NCBI GenBank assembly: GCA_965153355.1
Contig: OZ231128.1
Span: 30,070,001 to 30,134,000, forward strand
Source of the DNA: Flaccisagitta enflata
Lineage: Eukaryota > Chaetognatha > Sagittoidea > Aphragmophora
Reading direction: 5' to 3'
Length of the DNA: 64,000 nucleotides
Shown here: positions 45,216 through 57,984 of the stretch, piece after piece
Numbering within the stretch: the first letter of the stretch is position 1
Layout: every line of letters starts with the position of its first letter
Made by a program: the position numbers and the translations under genes
The notes under the pieces: model-generated
What the model was told of the DNA's origin: nothing
The model's input: the letters and a program-made list of their open reading frames with translations, nothing else
The model's database searches: none

Positions 45216-46405
45216 CTACAAAGTAGTAAGATACTGAATTAGGAAACCCATACCAACGATGGCTGAAACGACGACAATCAAAACGAAGGTCAATATAGAA
45301 AACATAAAACATCGATATTGGCAAAGAGAGGCTCTGCCGTCGACTTTGAGATGTCCTTCGACTCTGCCGGTGCCGTGAAAATCGACGAGTCTTCGATGGA
45401 CTTTGACGTAGACGTTGTCGGTGAATGCCACCACTTCTCCGTCAGCGTTCACGTTAATCCGTCGTTGACTTTTTGTTCGTCTAGAGGATGGGGATGACGA
45501 CGACGACGGCGATGGTGATGACGATGAAGTGGATATTGACGTTAGTTTTATCGCCTCCTCATCTCCCCCCTTCTCCTCTTCTGCTTCCCCTTCCTTGCAG
45601 GGATAAGAAGGCACCTCCAAGGATATTCGGGCTTCCTTGAAAGGCGCCAGGCAGCTGTTGGGTTCTTTCAACGCACGCGCTTCCATCGGGTTTTTGTACA
45701 ACGCGAGTATCATTTTCGTCCAACGCCAGGCGCTGCGAGTCTTTTCGCTGACGATCATTCCTTCTCCGTTGCCGATGTGCATTCCGAAAAAGCGCGGATC
45801 TGTGACGTCAATTTGCTGCACTTGCGGCAAATTCATCGCCATCGCCACCCATTTGCAACCGTTGAATTTTTTTGGTAACTCCTTCCATGGAGGGCCGCTT
45901 GTTGAGGCTGTCCTATCCGAGCCTGCTTCGTGCATCGGGGCCATTTTCGGTTCTCCAACCTTCATGGAGACTTCCGCATCCGCTGACGCTGCGTTTTGCA
46001 GATTTGGCGCTATTGCAGCCGCGGATTCTGCTGCTGCTGCTGCTGCAATCTCCTCGCAGACGCTGCACTGCAGCAGTTCTCCTTCGATGATTTTTCGTGT
46101 GCAGACCTCCTGTGGTGGCGCTATGAATGGCACTATACTTTCCTCAAGCGGTGTAAGTTGTTCAGGTTTATTTAATGGAATATCTCTCGATGTCTGTGAC
46201 GTGGCGTCCCGTCCTCCTTTTCCTGGTCTTTCTCCTCCCCGTGCTCTCTCTCCCGCTGGGCCCGCTCCCTCTTTACGATTTCGTACGGTAATGGATTTAA
46301 TGTTAATGTCGGGGTTGTCCATGCACATGAGTGTAAAGTAACGAAGAGGTCCCATCCAACGTTTCGATTCCAATTTTTCCGCTTGTTGAAAGGCGGAAAT
46401 GTACC
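45216..46405 (-). CDS. Sphingosine/ceramide-kinase-like lipid kinase, last exon
   Basis: Residues 330-725 of the 725-codon model, phase 1 in after CCTAATTTCAG. GYISAFQQAEKLESKRWMGP then LRYFTLM matches the end of the kinase core in this family. After a variable linker come FFGMHIGNGEGMIVSEKTR and, after a Ser-rich stretch, NADGEVVAFTDNVYVKVHRR, the family's C-terminal beta-strand region. The last 31 residues are a hydrophobic span (FMFSILTFVLIVVVSAIVGM, GFLIQYL) with only three residues after it, a tail anchor not usual for sphingosine kinases. Stop TAG at 45,218-45,216. Confidence 0.8.
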
Positions 46406-46439
46406 CTGAAATTAGGGGAAAAAGTTTAAAAAAAAAAAA

Positions 46440-46725
46440 AAAGCCGAGTAGGCCAACGATGCGAGCTCTTTGAAGAAATGTTTTTTTAGGATCAAATATT
46501 TTTTCATAAATGATCGTTTTTATGACTGTATGTTTTTATGAATGTCATTTTTTTTTTTTGAATGAATATCATTTATGAATGAATTATTAAATCTATGCAT
46601 TTTTTACTGGGTTAGTACGACTTTTTTGTTAAAAAATGCATAATTTTGATGTCTTTAATGAATGCGTTGCCAGCAGACCAACCAACGGACACAGCCTATT
46701 ATAGAGATGCGAGGACGCATCTAAA
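46440..46725 (-). mobile_element. Hairpin-headed short element, types D/E
   Basis: GAGTAGGCCAACGATGC end, (GAAT)-like interior, and terminal hairpin AGATGCGAGGACGCATCT then AAAA. Intron of the lipid kinase gene. Confidence 0.6.
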
Positions 46726-46779
46726 AATCAGACAAACAAAACACATCTGGGGTTGTTGAATACTCAAATGCTTATACGT

Positions 46780-47342
<563 letters not shown>

Positions 47343-47466
47343 GAAATGTTAAAAACTTTTTGTCAGCACCCAAGCAAGCTTAGATCAAAGAGATGTCATA
47401 TTATTTTCTGTCCATTGCATTCGTATTTTAGTCTGTCAAACAATATATCGCAAACTTTGCTTGTTT

Positions 47467-47690
47467 TTAGTTACGGACACGATAAGACACGATAAGAGGC
47501 TTTGTCCATCCATTGGTCGGTCCGTCGATTAGTCCATCGGTCCATGGACACGAGTCAAAAAGTGAGGAAATGAGCGTTTTAGATGCTTTTTGTGCATGTG
47601 AGTGGAGGACTTGTGGTGTGGATTGGGGTTGGATGCCCCTGCCCACCCGTCCGCAACGATATTGTGACCCCGAGTCACTTGTTTTAAGGC
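47467..47690 (+). mobile_element. Hairpin-headed short element, type C
   Basis: Worn head AGTTACGGACACGATAAG, a TCCATCCATTGGTCGG tract, GGGGTTGGATGCCCCTGCCC, and end CCGTCCGCAACGATATTGTG then ACCCCGAGTCACTTGTTT. Confidence 0.65.
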
Positions 47691-47960
47691 CAAGTAGGTA
47701 AATGATGCATCTTTTGTGATGGAAGGTTTTGAAATTGTTTGAGGTTTTGAATGAATTAATGAAATTAATCAATTAGTCAATCAATCAATTAATGAATCAA
47801 TAAGCAAATGAAACAAATATGATTGATAAATTGATGCCTGATGAATTAATTGAAAATGAAATGTCAGCAAGTTTCCTACTATTAACGTCAAAGCGTTGAA
47901 GTTAAACGCAGACAAGTAGATTTACAGATTAACCAAGTGATGTTTTATAGGTATGTAGAC

Positions 47961-48873
47961 TAGAGGTCGACCGAAGGTTCGGTTCAGTACTGACCTACTG
48001 ACCTTCACCTACCTTCGGCCTCTGGTTCGGCTTCGGTTTTGAAAGTGCCAGTAGGTAGTAGAAATGTCAGTATGTAGTACGTAGAAGGTTCAAAAAGAGA
48101 GAGAGAGAGAAAAGAGAGAAAAAGAAAAAAAGAAAGTGAAAGAGAAAAAAACAGAGAGAGAATAAAAAAGACAGAGAGAAATGATAACAATATAAAAATC
48201 ATTTATAAAAAAACAACCTGCTATGTCTATTGATTGGTTGGTCGGTTAGTTGGTTGGTCGGTCAGTCAGTCACATTTTATTTTTTTTATGATTTTATTTC
48301 TTTGACCCCACTGCTTCTGCCCTAATGGTCTAGTGACCTCAAAAATTTAACAAAGAAATAAAGACATAGAAACTAAAAGAATGAAAAAAATTTTGCTAAA
48401 AAAAAAATATTTAGGATTGAGGCAAGATGAACAGGTATGCAAGAAGACAGAAAAGTACACAGCCAGACAGACTAATGGACAGCATTAAAAGATATGCCTT
48501 GGAATAGGTATTGACCAAAGGTTAAAATTGGTACTGACCTATTGGATGGAGCACTTCCTCTACCTTGGAACCTAAGTCAAAGTTGCTATACAATTTTGAT
48601 CTTGTATGTATAATTTTTTTTTAAACAAACAAAGAATAGATGTTAGGTGGAAAATGGAAGAAACAAAAAAATAGAAGACAGAAAAAAAAACAATTTAATT
48701 GAATCGTAACTTTTCTTATAATTTTTTTTTCACTTTCCTTGAGTGAATAATAGAGGTAACTACAAACTTCGGTTTCTGAATTCGGTAACCTTCGGTTTCG
48801 GTTTCGGTAATCTACTCACTGTCAACTTCGGCTTTGGTTCGGCATTGGTTAACCTACCTTCGGTCGACCTCTA
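47961..48873. mobile_element. hAT-like nonautonomous element, 913 bp
   Basis: Inverted ends TAGAGGTCGACCGAAGGT on both sides and an exact 8-bp target duplication ATGTAGAC (47,953-47,960 and 48,874-48,881). CTTCGGTT-type subterminal repeats at both ends. Interior AT-rich with a partial hairpin-headed copy (48,220-48,345). No transposase. In the lipid kinase intron. Confidence 0.8.
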
Positions 48874-48977
48874 ATGTAGACATGTCTATTAATTAGGTGT
48901 GTTAGAAATTTTATGCGGGAAAATTCTGCTCCTCGGAAGATTATCAAAATATGAACGCCTGTAGAAAACACCCTTAC

Positions 48978-49140
48978 CTGTTGCGAGATGTGCGGTGCCG
49001 ACCATTTTGTATCCATCGTCGACATCGTGGACTGTCAGGAGGTCGAGTGGGACGCGGTAGCCGAGGACAAGGTTGCACACGATCGTCGTCAAGTCGGTCG
49101 TCATGTTGACCACGAACGACGTCCCGTTGCCCGATCCCAA
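48978..49140 (-). CDS. Lipid kinase exon (GSGN motif)
   Basis: Residues 276-330. LGSGNGTSFVVNMTTDLTTI carries the second diacylglycerol-kinase-fold motif (GSGN), then VPLDLLTV and GYKMVGTAHLATG. Acceptor TGGCTTAG, donor GTAAGG, phase 1 out. Confidence 0.85.
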
Positions 49141-49283
49141 CTAAGCCAAAAACGACAAGTCTCTTTCTTGGCTGCTAAAGAAAAACACGCCTAACTCTGG
49201 TTTCTTGTAATAACTCATCATTCATTTGTTTTTTGCTTTATTTATCGAAAGGATCAAACATTCGGCGCAAATCTTACGCTTAC

Positions 49284-49441
49284 CGGAAGTGTTCCGATGG
49301 TAACTTTAGGTTTGCAGAATTCCGGATTTTCCGCGTTCATCTGCTCTTCTCTGCCGGAACTGCGCATCGTCTTTTTCAAAACTGCCGTCAAAACGTGGCC
49401 CAAAGTACCGTCGCCACCACCAGCCAATATGGTGTCGTATT
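49284..49441 (-). CDS. Lipid kinase exon (GGDGT catalytic motif)
   Basis: Residues 223-275. EYDTILAGGGDGTLGHVLTA has the catalytic GGDGT loop of the diacylglycerol/sphingosine kinase superfamily (residues 231-235). A loop SSGREEQMNAENPEFCKPK follows, then the strand VTIGTLP leading into GSGN. Phase 1 in, phase 0 out (CCG before GTAAGC). Confidence 0.87.
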
Positions 49442-49599
49442 CTGGGAGCGTAGATATATATTTTCCACGATGACTTTATTTCTTATTTTACTTGATTTCT
49501 GTCATTTCTCTCTTTATCAATCAATACACTTATTTTCTCACTCATTTATTTCTCTTCTTCATCCCTTTCTCTCTTGATTTCTTCCGTTCCTCTCTTTAC

Positions 49600-50870
<1,271 letters not shown>

Positions 50871-50950
50871 CCGCCTGGAATCGGAGTCAGGCAATTGTGT
50901 ATTGTTCATTCCTCTCATCTCACAAAAAATCACGCTTACCGCTTACCTAC

Positions 50951-51107
50951 CCTCAAGGCTTTCATTTTCTACTATTTCATGGATGTGATTTGCGTTTTTC
51001 GTGGTCACCGCTTTGGATTCGATCGCGGCAACATGAAAAATGGGTTCCACGAATTTTTCATAGTTTTGAACGCCTTTTCCCCAACCAGAATTTGGGTTGA
51101 CAATTGA
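50951..51107 (-). CDS. Lipid kinase exon (nucleotide-binding VNPNSG motif)
   Basis: Residues 171-223. SIVNPNSGWGKGVQNYEKFV then EPIFHVAAIESKAVTTKNAN, HIHEIVENESLE. The VNP.SG.GKG motif and the following HA.E-like helix are the start of the diacylglycerol-kinase catalytic fold. Acceptor TTTCATCAG, donor GTAGGT, phase 1 out. Confidence 0.87.
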
Positions 51108-51147
51108 CTGATGAAAAGAAAAGAAATGCAACCGTTTTTCAATGCGC

Positions 51148-51200
51148 CCTAGCATCTTCATAAGAGGGTCTGTCCGTCAGACGGTTGGTGGGTCGGTATG
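51148..51200 (+). mobile_element. Hairpin-headed element, type D head fragment
   Basis: ATGCGCCCTAGCATCT and CATAAGAGGGTCTGTCCGTC. Confidence 0.5.
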
Positions 51201-51377
51201 TCCACAAGGCCCGTTCGAAAAGGGTATTTTTCGGCTGTTTTCTGCAAAGCATCTCAAAGGACGCTTCAGGTTTCTTTCCGTCCGTCTATCCCTCGACCCT
51301 CCATATATTCTTGTTAAGAGCGCAAAATTCAATACAAGCAGAGACACAGGATCCAGGATCCAGAATCACAGCCCGAT

Positions 51378-51486
51378 CGGGCATATAAAATTAACCAGTC
51401 ATCCAAAGATCGCCCATGGTCAGCGGTACCCGTTGCCCTGTTTTATTGGTATTTCAAGTTGGTGAGGTGGGAGCAGGGCAGCGGCT
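51378..51486 (+). repeat. 109-bp direct repeat, copy 1 (head of minisatellite-core family, F7)
   Basis: Starts CGGGCATATAAAATTAACCA and ends GAGCAGGGCAGCGGCT, with no mismatch to 51,981-52,089 by my reading. Only the family head is present. Confidence 0.85.
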
Positions 51487-51489
51487 AAG

Positions 51490-51790
51490 GCCTTGCGTAT
51501 GGCGTTTTTTTCCGCGGTTTTGGTTCGGGTTCGGAATTCCTCAAAACCTTTCTTCGGGTTTATCATTTTATATCGGGTTTTTAAGTAAATATAGTAAAAA
51601 AATGTTTGGTTATTTGAAGAAAAAAAATGAGAAAAAAAAGAAAAAAAGAAGAAAAATAAATGAAAGAAAAAAGATAGAAAAAAGAAAAAAATTAAGAAAA
51701 AAAACAAATACATAAATCTGAGATAAAAGGTTAATAAAAAAGGAGAAGAATAAGTTTGAACATTTTGATAAGAAAAAAACAATAATCTGC

Positions 51791-51823
<33 letters not shown>

Positions 51824-51980
51824 CACACACACACACACAAAACACCACACACATTCATAAATATACACATTCACACACACATGATATTATTAAAATGGTG
51901 AGAAAAAAAAATAAAAAAATGATTTGATAAGTGAGATTAAAAGAATAATATAAAAGCAAAAATATTCTATGAAACGAAGT
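51490..51980. other. Spacer between direct repeats
   Basis: GGTTCGGGTTCGG-type sequence, then A-rich DNA with (GA)n 51,797-51,822 and short (CA)n. No gene. Confidence 0.6.
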
Positions 51981-52460
51981 CGGGCATATAAAATTAACCA
52001 GTCATCCAAAGATCGCCCATGGTCAGCGGTACCCGTTGCCCTGTTTTATTGGTATTTCAAGTTGGTGAGGTGGGAGCAGGGCAGCGGCTCTTAAAGGCCA
52101 ATGTCCTGCAGAACACAAGGGTAGACCGTTACGTCCGTCTGTCTGTGACTGATTTCATGAGGGTTAACTGTGAGGACTGGTTTGGGATTTGAGCCATTTG
52201 GGAGGGATTTGGATCATGAAGCTGTGGTTTGAGCCCAGGGATTCTGTCTTACAGGCTAGGATTTGGGTTTAAAGGCTGGGATTTGAGTCTCATGGCTGAG
52301 AGGGCCTCAAAGCGAGGATTTGGGTCTCGAGGGTGGGATTTGGCCCAACAGGCTGGAATTTGGGACTCGAAGCTTGGATTTGGGCCTCGAGGCTGATATT
52401 TGGGTTTAAAGTCGGGGGACGTCGGGGGATGTACGTACGGATGGACGGACGGATGTAACG
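51981..52460 (+). mobile_element. Minisatellite-core element (F8)
   Basis: Second copy of the 109-bp head, then CAATGTCCTGCAGAACACAA, a core array of unit GGCTGGGATTTGGGTTTAAA (52,190-52,410), and the end GTACGTACGGATGGACGGAC. Confidence 0.7.
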
Positions 52461-52549
52461 GTGCCCCAAAGGTCGCCCAGGGACGCCATAATGAGACCTT
52501 ACTCTTGGTTTGACGCCCCTGTCAGTCCCTCAGTCTGTCTTCCTGTCTG

Positions 52550-52554
<5 letters not shown>

Positions 52555-52642
<88 letters not shown>
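52555..52642. repeat. (TC)n next to a lipid kinase donor
   Basis: On the minus strand, (GA)n starting 16 nt past the donor GTAATGGTATATATGG. Confidence 0.95.
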
Positions 52643-52646
<4 letters not shown>

Positions 52647-52657
52647 TATACCATTAC

Positions 52658-53067
52658 CAGTACTTTCCTGGGTCTTTTGATTGCCATGGCCTCCACTCCT
52701 TCCTGCAAGGCTTTTTTAACGACGTTCATTCGTTCCATGTTCTCAAATTTTATAGAAGAAAACATGATTCGAAGTCGATAGAAAACTTTCTCGGACCGTT
52801 CAACGTGCAGTATGTTGATCGTGTGACTTCCTCGCGCTATCACATTCGCTTCCTTTTTGGTCACCACCAACCCCGTCGTTGTCTCCACGCCTCCATTTTG
52901 CGATCCTGTTGCATCATTCGCCTTCCCTATGCTCGACATATGCTCAGCACCTCCGTTGTGCGGCAAAGGGTGCTTTTCTGCTGCGTCGACGGAAAGTGTC
53001 ATGGCAATCGGAAGAAGCGTTTCATCAGCGCCGGAATTGGGCGTCGAAAGACGGAGACTCCCATTTG
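52658..53067 (-). CDS. Lipid kinase N-terminal exon
   Basis: Residues 35-170 in the model. It contains SEKVFYRLRIMFSSIKFENM and MAIKRPRKVL, the basic run that precedes the VNP motif. The upstream part (TTTGLVVTKKEANVIARGSH) may be the PH-like N-terminal domain. The frame is open on the 5' side to 53,153. The acceptor CTCCGATTCAG at 53,068-53,069 joins in phase to the exon below; alternatively translation starts at ATG 53,002. Donor GTAATG, phase 0. Confidence 0.7.
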
Positions 53068-53379
53068 CTGAATCGGAGATTTGCGAGAACGGAGCGTTGA
53101 TTAAATGTTTCGCATTTAGAATCGATACAATTTTATTGCCGGTCGATGTAATTTAGACGAAGCCAATCGGCCCTATGATCGATCCAAGTTTAGCGGACGA
53201 ACGGACGGACAGATACAACACCCAGTAAAACCTAATGGATGGCGTTTTTTGAAGAGGCGAACAAACGGACAGATGGACGGACGCATATAGCTGAGACGAA
53301 CTAATGCTTCCAAAAATGTATTTTTCATTGACGACGTTTAAACTCTAGAGGCATAAACGTTATCAGCTTTGTCACTGAC

Positions 53380-53479
53380 CTTTACATTCCAGTTGGAGAC
53401 TGTGATATGAAGATGGCTTTTTAGAATCGAACTCTTTTGATGCAAATTGCACCATAGTTTTGACGATGGATTGTTCCAT
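53380..53479 (-). CDS. Lipid kinase, candidate first exon
   Basis: ATG at 53,479 in strong context (GAAAATGGAA), MEQSIVKTMVQFASKEFDSK then KPSSYHSLQLEC, ending AAAG before GTCAGT. Its phase 1 end fits the next exon's acceptor, making the six-exon total exactly 2178 nt. One-in-three chance agreement and weak family similarity keep confidence modest. Confidence 0.45.
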
Positions 53480-53560
53480 TTTCAGAAACACAATAGTCAA
53501 GCGCTGAATAAGGTCAATGATCCGAAGTTTGCTGTATTGGGAATCGATCTTTTGTCGCAA

Positions 53561-54390
53561 ACAATCATACGAAAAAGGATAAGAAAAAAGAAAACGAAAT
53601 TTGAAATTTATGTGTTTCTATTGACCTAGACGAGACAAGTAACAAATAATCACGAGTGTCTAGTCAAAACGGATTTAAGAGAATTGTTACTTACAATATG
53701 ATTTTAAAATGAAAAACCTATATCAAAAATTATTGTCAAATCCACAAGTTCTGCATGTAATTCTTGTAAAATGCAGCTCGGGCGCCCTTTAAGTTAAGCT
53801 GGAAAAAACTTTTGTTTCTGTTTTGCTCCTTAAATCACCAGCGTAATCAACACAAAGTAAAACAAGCCAACAGGGTAGTGTGCTTCACCAAAAATGCCAG
53901 AAACAATGTACTTGTTCATTTTTTAATAAATAAATATTTTCATAAAAGCATAACTACACATTGAAATATAAAATACTTAAAATGGCTCAAAACGCTCAAA
54001 TTGTAAGAAAATATCAGCGACTGACGGTTGGACCGACCGATGCAGAAACGCGACAGATTCATGCAAGACACGACAAAAGAAAAATAAGAAATGGCCTAAA
54101 AATCTGCACTTGCGGGAAATTGAAAAATCGAACAAGAATGAAACAAAACGAAAAAAAATTAAGAAGGAACAATATTAAGTTTGCATTTCCGGATTGAGAA
54201 AGCAAGAGCGAGAGTGAGAGCAAAACGGAAAATAGTGCTTTTCAATTCAGCTGTGATCATGAAAGCAAAGATCTTTTATGAAATGTTTCTTTTTTCTGTT
54301 TCATCCTCGTTGAAGGCAGTCCACGGAAATGATTTAACGATTTTAGGGTGGTCTACATTTGCGCTCGTGAGCCCCACGCGCGCGTTTGCA
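53561..54390. other. No gene recognised
   Basis: AT-rich. 53,180-53,290 just before has scattered GGACGGACAGA fragments. The frames at 53,960-54,400 have no recognisable motif. Confidence 0.5.
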
Positions 54391-54573
54391 CAGTAACAAG
54401 GCCGGATACACGGCTACCCTAGTTGGGTGCGGGGGGCAGGAGCAGTGATAGAGCAGGTCACTTGGTCATTTGGGCGGGAGCAGTGAAAAGTAGAAAGAGG
54501 CCAACTGACGGACCGACTAACCGACCAGCGGACCGACAAAGCGGGGTGTAGAGTCGCGTAGCACGCTTTTAAA
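54391..54573 (-). mobile_element. Hairpin-headed short element, type B
   Basis: ACAAGGCCGGATACACGGCT, GGGGCAGGAGCAGTGATAGA, GACGGACCGACTAACCGACC and GGGGTGTAGAGTCGCGTAGC. The terminal hairpin is cut to AGTCGCGTAGCACGCT. Confidence 0.75.
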
Positions 54574-54599
54574 AAAAATCAACGAAGGGGACATTAATT

Positions 54600-54800
54600 T
54601 TTAGTCGCGTGCTACGCGACTCTACACCCTGCTGAGTCGGTCCGTCGGTTGGTCGGTTGGTCAGTTCCCTTTTTACTTTTTTGGCGTTTTTGATCTTTTT
54701 GAGCATACGGCTCCTGCCCAGATGCCCTAGTGACCTTCTCCAGCACTACCTCTGCCCACCCGCACGCGACTTGGGTAGCCGTGTATCCGCCCTTGTTCTT
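54600..54800 (+). mobile_element. Hairpin-headed short element, type B, full reference copy
   Basis: Head AGTCGCGTGCTACGCGACT (8-bp stem), CTACACCCTGCTGAGTCGG, a TCGGTTGG tract, CGGCTCCTGCCCAGATGCCC, CACCCGCACGCGACTTGGGT, and tail AGCCGTGTATCCGCCCTTGT. Head-to-head with the copy at 54,391-54,573, 30 bp away. Confidence 0.8.
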
Positions 54801-56024
54801 TTTTCAACCAACGAACCAGTGGTAGACACCGGAAGTGAAAATTATTTATTAGTTTGAATCCTGTTTTTTCAGCCTAAAGAGCATGAATGAATCTGCTAAA
54901 AGCGGCTGCTGAAATGTTGCTGTTTGGTAAAGATTTGTTTCATGTAGCTTCATAGCTACAATTTATATAAAAATACAAATCAAAACGTCATCAGATCTAT
55001 ATCCCTGACCAATATTTATATGATGCGTTATACGCTAACTACACTGTGAAAAACGAACTAAAGAGCTTCGCTCCTAGCTGCCAATGGACCAATGGATAAA
55101 CCAAAAACAGGACCAACGAGTCAATGCATGATTGTCATGATTGTCATATCAACTTTATTGAATTAACTCAACATGTTGACATTACTCTCGTAAGTGATCA
55201 ACATTATGAAAAAAAATGATCTAAATACCTTCAAAAATGGTTTGAATGACCTGATTAATCCTTTTTTAATAAATGGTTTTCTACTTAAAATCACTCAAGT
55301 GATCTTAAGTCGTGGGCCTTAAAAGGAGTGACCAACGGACGGTCAGACCGACAATGAGTCGCGTGCACAAGGATTGGATTTCAATTATGATAGACATCCC
55401 ACGATCCAATGCGAGGATCATTCGAGGGCGATGAACCGATCAAATGAAAACGTGATCGGACACAGGCTTGGTTACGCTGCGAGAAGCCCAGAGATAGGTA
55501 TAGGAAGTATTTTTTTAAACTTAATCAGCGACCGCTGTGATTGTGGTTTTTGTGTTATATTTGTGCGTATGGATGTAAAAACAAAGAATTCAGACGTTTT
55601 TTGGCAAAAAAATCAATTTTTAGCTCTTTCGCATGACGGAAAATATAGTTATTAATTCCGCGTAGTTTTTGTTGTTACTTATTTGACCTTTTTGACCATT
55701 ATCCATCATCAAAAATAATTTTTCTCCTTGATTTATAGTGATTAGTTGAAAGCTATGCAAAAATACTTCAATTCAAGACCAACCGGGGGTTGTTAGCTCA
55801 ATTTGTTTGAGATTTATACTAAAATGAAGGTACATGTGTCAAGATGAAAAAAACGGTTTTGAAGGTCTCTCTTGTTTCCTCGATAATTTCTAAACGAATT
55901 GAGCTACAGACCTGAGATTGGTCTCATTTTGGAGATATTTTTCCCAAGAGAAAATTCTATGCCGGATTGTGAGATTAGTCATGTTGGGGAGCCCTAAAAA
56001 AGGACGTGAAATGATCTATATTGG
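54801..56024. other. No gene recognised
   Basis: A fragment GACCAACGGACGGTCAGACC with AGTCGCGTGCACAAG lies at 55,328-55,370. 55,850-55,940 (TTGAGCTACAGACCTGAGAT, TGGTCTCATTTTGGAG) resembles 63,235-63,285 and may be a diverged repeat. Confidence 0.5.
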
Positions 56025-56232
56025 AAACAAGGCCGGATACACGGCTACCCCAGTCGCGTGCGGGTGGGCAGGGGCCATAATTGAGGTCACTTCATCATTT
56101 GGGCAGGAGCAGTGAGGCCAAAAACCGCAAAAAAACAAAAAAAGTAAAGTGTGACGGATGGACGGACGGACGGACGGACGGACGGACGGACGGACAAAGC
56201 GGGGTGAAGAGTCGCGTAGCACGCGACTAAAA
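56025..56232 (-). mobile_element. Hairpin-headed short element, type B, full copy
   Basis: AAACAAGGCCGGATACACGG, GTCGCGTGCGGGTGGGCAGG, (GGAC)n 56,157-56,195, and terminal hairpin AGTCGCGTAGCACGCGACT then A8. Confidence 0.8.
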
Positions 56233-56983
56233 AAAAGAAACTTATCTTATATGATCCACTGTACTACCTAGGAAATATGTTTGGCGACACCTTTAATGAG
56301 AGATTGCTCAGCTTCCCATTAAGATAAGTAAATAAAATTTATGAGCATTTTAATCTACATCGAAAAATCTACAATCTGAGCGCAATCTCGTCTCTGTGCG
56401 TCAAACCGTTTAGAAATGCCATGTGTTTAAAGTTGATCATGTACTTTCAGAAATGGCAAAAAAAGTAGAATTAATCCTTTCTTCTACCCTTCCATCTTTG
56501 AAATGCTCTCAAATTTTAGTAAATTATGATAGAACAGTGGGTGGCATGCCACATATAGAAAACTTTCTGTAGACAAAAACTTTTTGTGAACAAAAACTTT
56601 TTGTCAACTCAAATCTTCAGTCGACTCGAGAACTCTCTCTTCTTTACTTATGTCTCATACAAAGTCAGCTTAACGTAACCGCGTGTGTTATCTTGTAAGT
56701 TGTAAATTAGAATAGCGGGAGAAAATCTCGGGAAAACAGGAGAAAATGATCCACTAACGCGATCCGCATGCAGAGCGAATGCAAACATCTACAAAGGGCC
56801 AGGTAGTAAAATTACGGGTTTTGCTTGGGGCACAGCCAAGCTGCTTAATTGTAAACCTGACCTCAAGTCGCACGTGCGACATATTTTTGACAATAATAAT
56901 CATGTGCGACATTAGGGCCTAATTTAGGCCTAATTCAGGCCTACTTTAGGCTGTTACAATTTGGCTGTGAACCGATTGTACAC

Positions 56984-56990
<7 letters not shown>
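56233..56990. other. No gene recognised
   Basis: AT-rich; AACTTTTTGT direct repeats near 56,575-56,600 and GGCCTAATTTAGG-type repeats at 56,910-56,950. (GA)n at 56,991-57,020. Confidence 0.5.
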
Positions 56991-57023
<33 letters not shown>

Positions 57024-57214
57024 GACGCGGATGGGTGGGAATGGGTATACGGATGAACCAACGGACTAATGGATGGACATACGTTACTGACAGATGAACA
57101 ACGCAACTAGTCACAATGTTTCTAGTCCGTGAAAAAAGAAAGACCAAACAAACGAACAAACGAACGAATGAACGAGCGAACGAACGAACGAACGAACAAA
57201 CGAACGAAAGAAAA

Positions 57215-57345
57215 ACCAACACCTTTAGGTTGCGTGCGAGACTTACAGACTTGGATTAACATGGGATGACTTCAAATGACTTCAAATGACATAAAATTAT
57301 CAAAAAGGACTTAAAATTACTAAATGACCTAATGGACTTAGAATG
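57215..57345 (-). mobile_element. Hairpin-headed short element, type A end
   Basis: AACCAACACCTTTAGGTTGC, GTGCGAGACTTACAGAC, then TGACTTCAAATGACTTCAAA units: the reversed tail and AAGTCATT array of type A. (CGAA)n precedes it at 57,150-57,200. Confidence 0.6.
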
Positions 57346-57436
57346 ACCTGGAATAAGACGGAGCTATTAGGCGTCAATGTTATTCAACTCGCATCCCCTG
57401 GGCATTAGGGTACAAACTTCTGTCAAAGTCAACCAG

Positions 57437-57969
57437 AACAGGTCGCCCAAGGGCAATATGTGGTCAGCGATACCCGTTGCCCTGCTTTGAGTGATTGTGA
57501 ATTGGAATGAGGGGAAGCAGGGCAGCAGCCCCGAAGGGGACGAAGTCCTGTAGAACACAGGGGGACTTTTGTTCGTCCTGCCTGAAGAAGTGGATGATAT
57601 GCTAAAGAGGGCTGACTGCAGGCCTTCAAGAGCCTAAACTTAGGTCTAAGAAGGCTGATGTAAGGCCAGAGAATGTCAATTTGAAGCTTGAGAGGGCTGA
57701 CTTGAGGCTTGAGAGCGCTGGATTAAGGCTTGAAAGGCCAGAGGATTGACTTGACGCCTGAGAGCAATAAATTGAGGCTTTGATGGCTGATTTGAGGCCT
57801 GAGAAGCCTAATTTGAGGCCTGAGAGACCAGGTTGGAGGACTGAGAGGCCAGATTTGAGGCCTGAGGGGCTTGATGAGGGGGGGACGGACGAACGAACGA
57901 AGGAACGAACGGACGAACGAAAGTCCCCCTGTGTTCTACAGGACTTCGTCCCCTTCGGGGCCGCTGCCC
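57437..57969. mobile_element. Minisatellite-core element with clear inverted ends (F9)
   Basis: Head AACAGGTCGCCCAAGGGCAA. Inverted ends of about 58 bp: left 57,520-57,577 (GGGCAGCAGCCCCGAAGGGG then ACGAAGTCCTGTAGAACACA) and right 57,911-57,969 (TGTGTTCTACAGGACTTCGT then CCCCTTCGGGGCCGCTGCCC). Core units TTTGAGGCCTGAGAGGCCAG of about 21 bp. The best-preserved member of the family. Confidence 0.8.
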
Positions 57970-57984
57970 AAAAATCTGAAAAAG

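Noticed and set aside
45637-46341. 234-residue plus-strand frame
   Set aside because: Antisense shadow of the lipid kinase last exon, which carries the conserved motifs on the minus strand.
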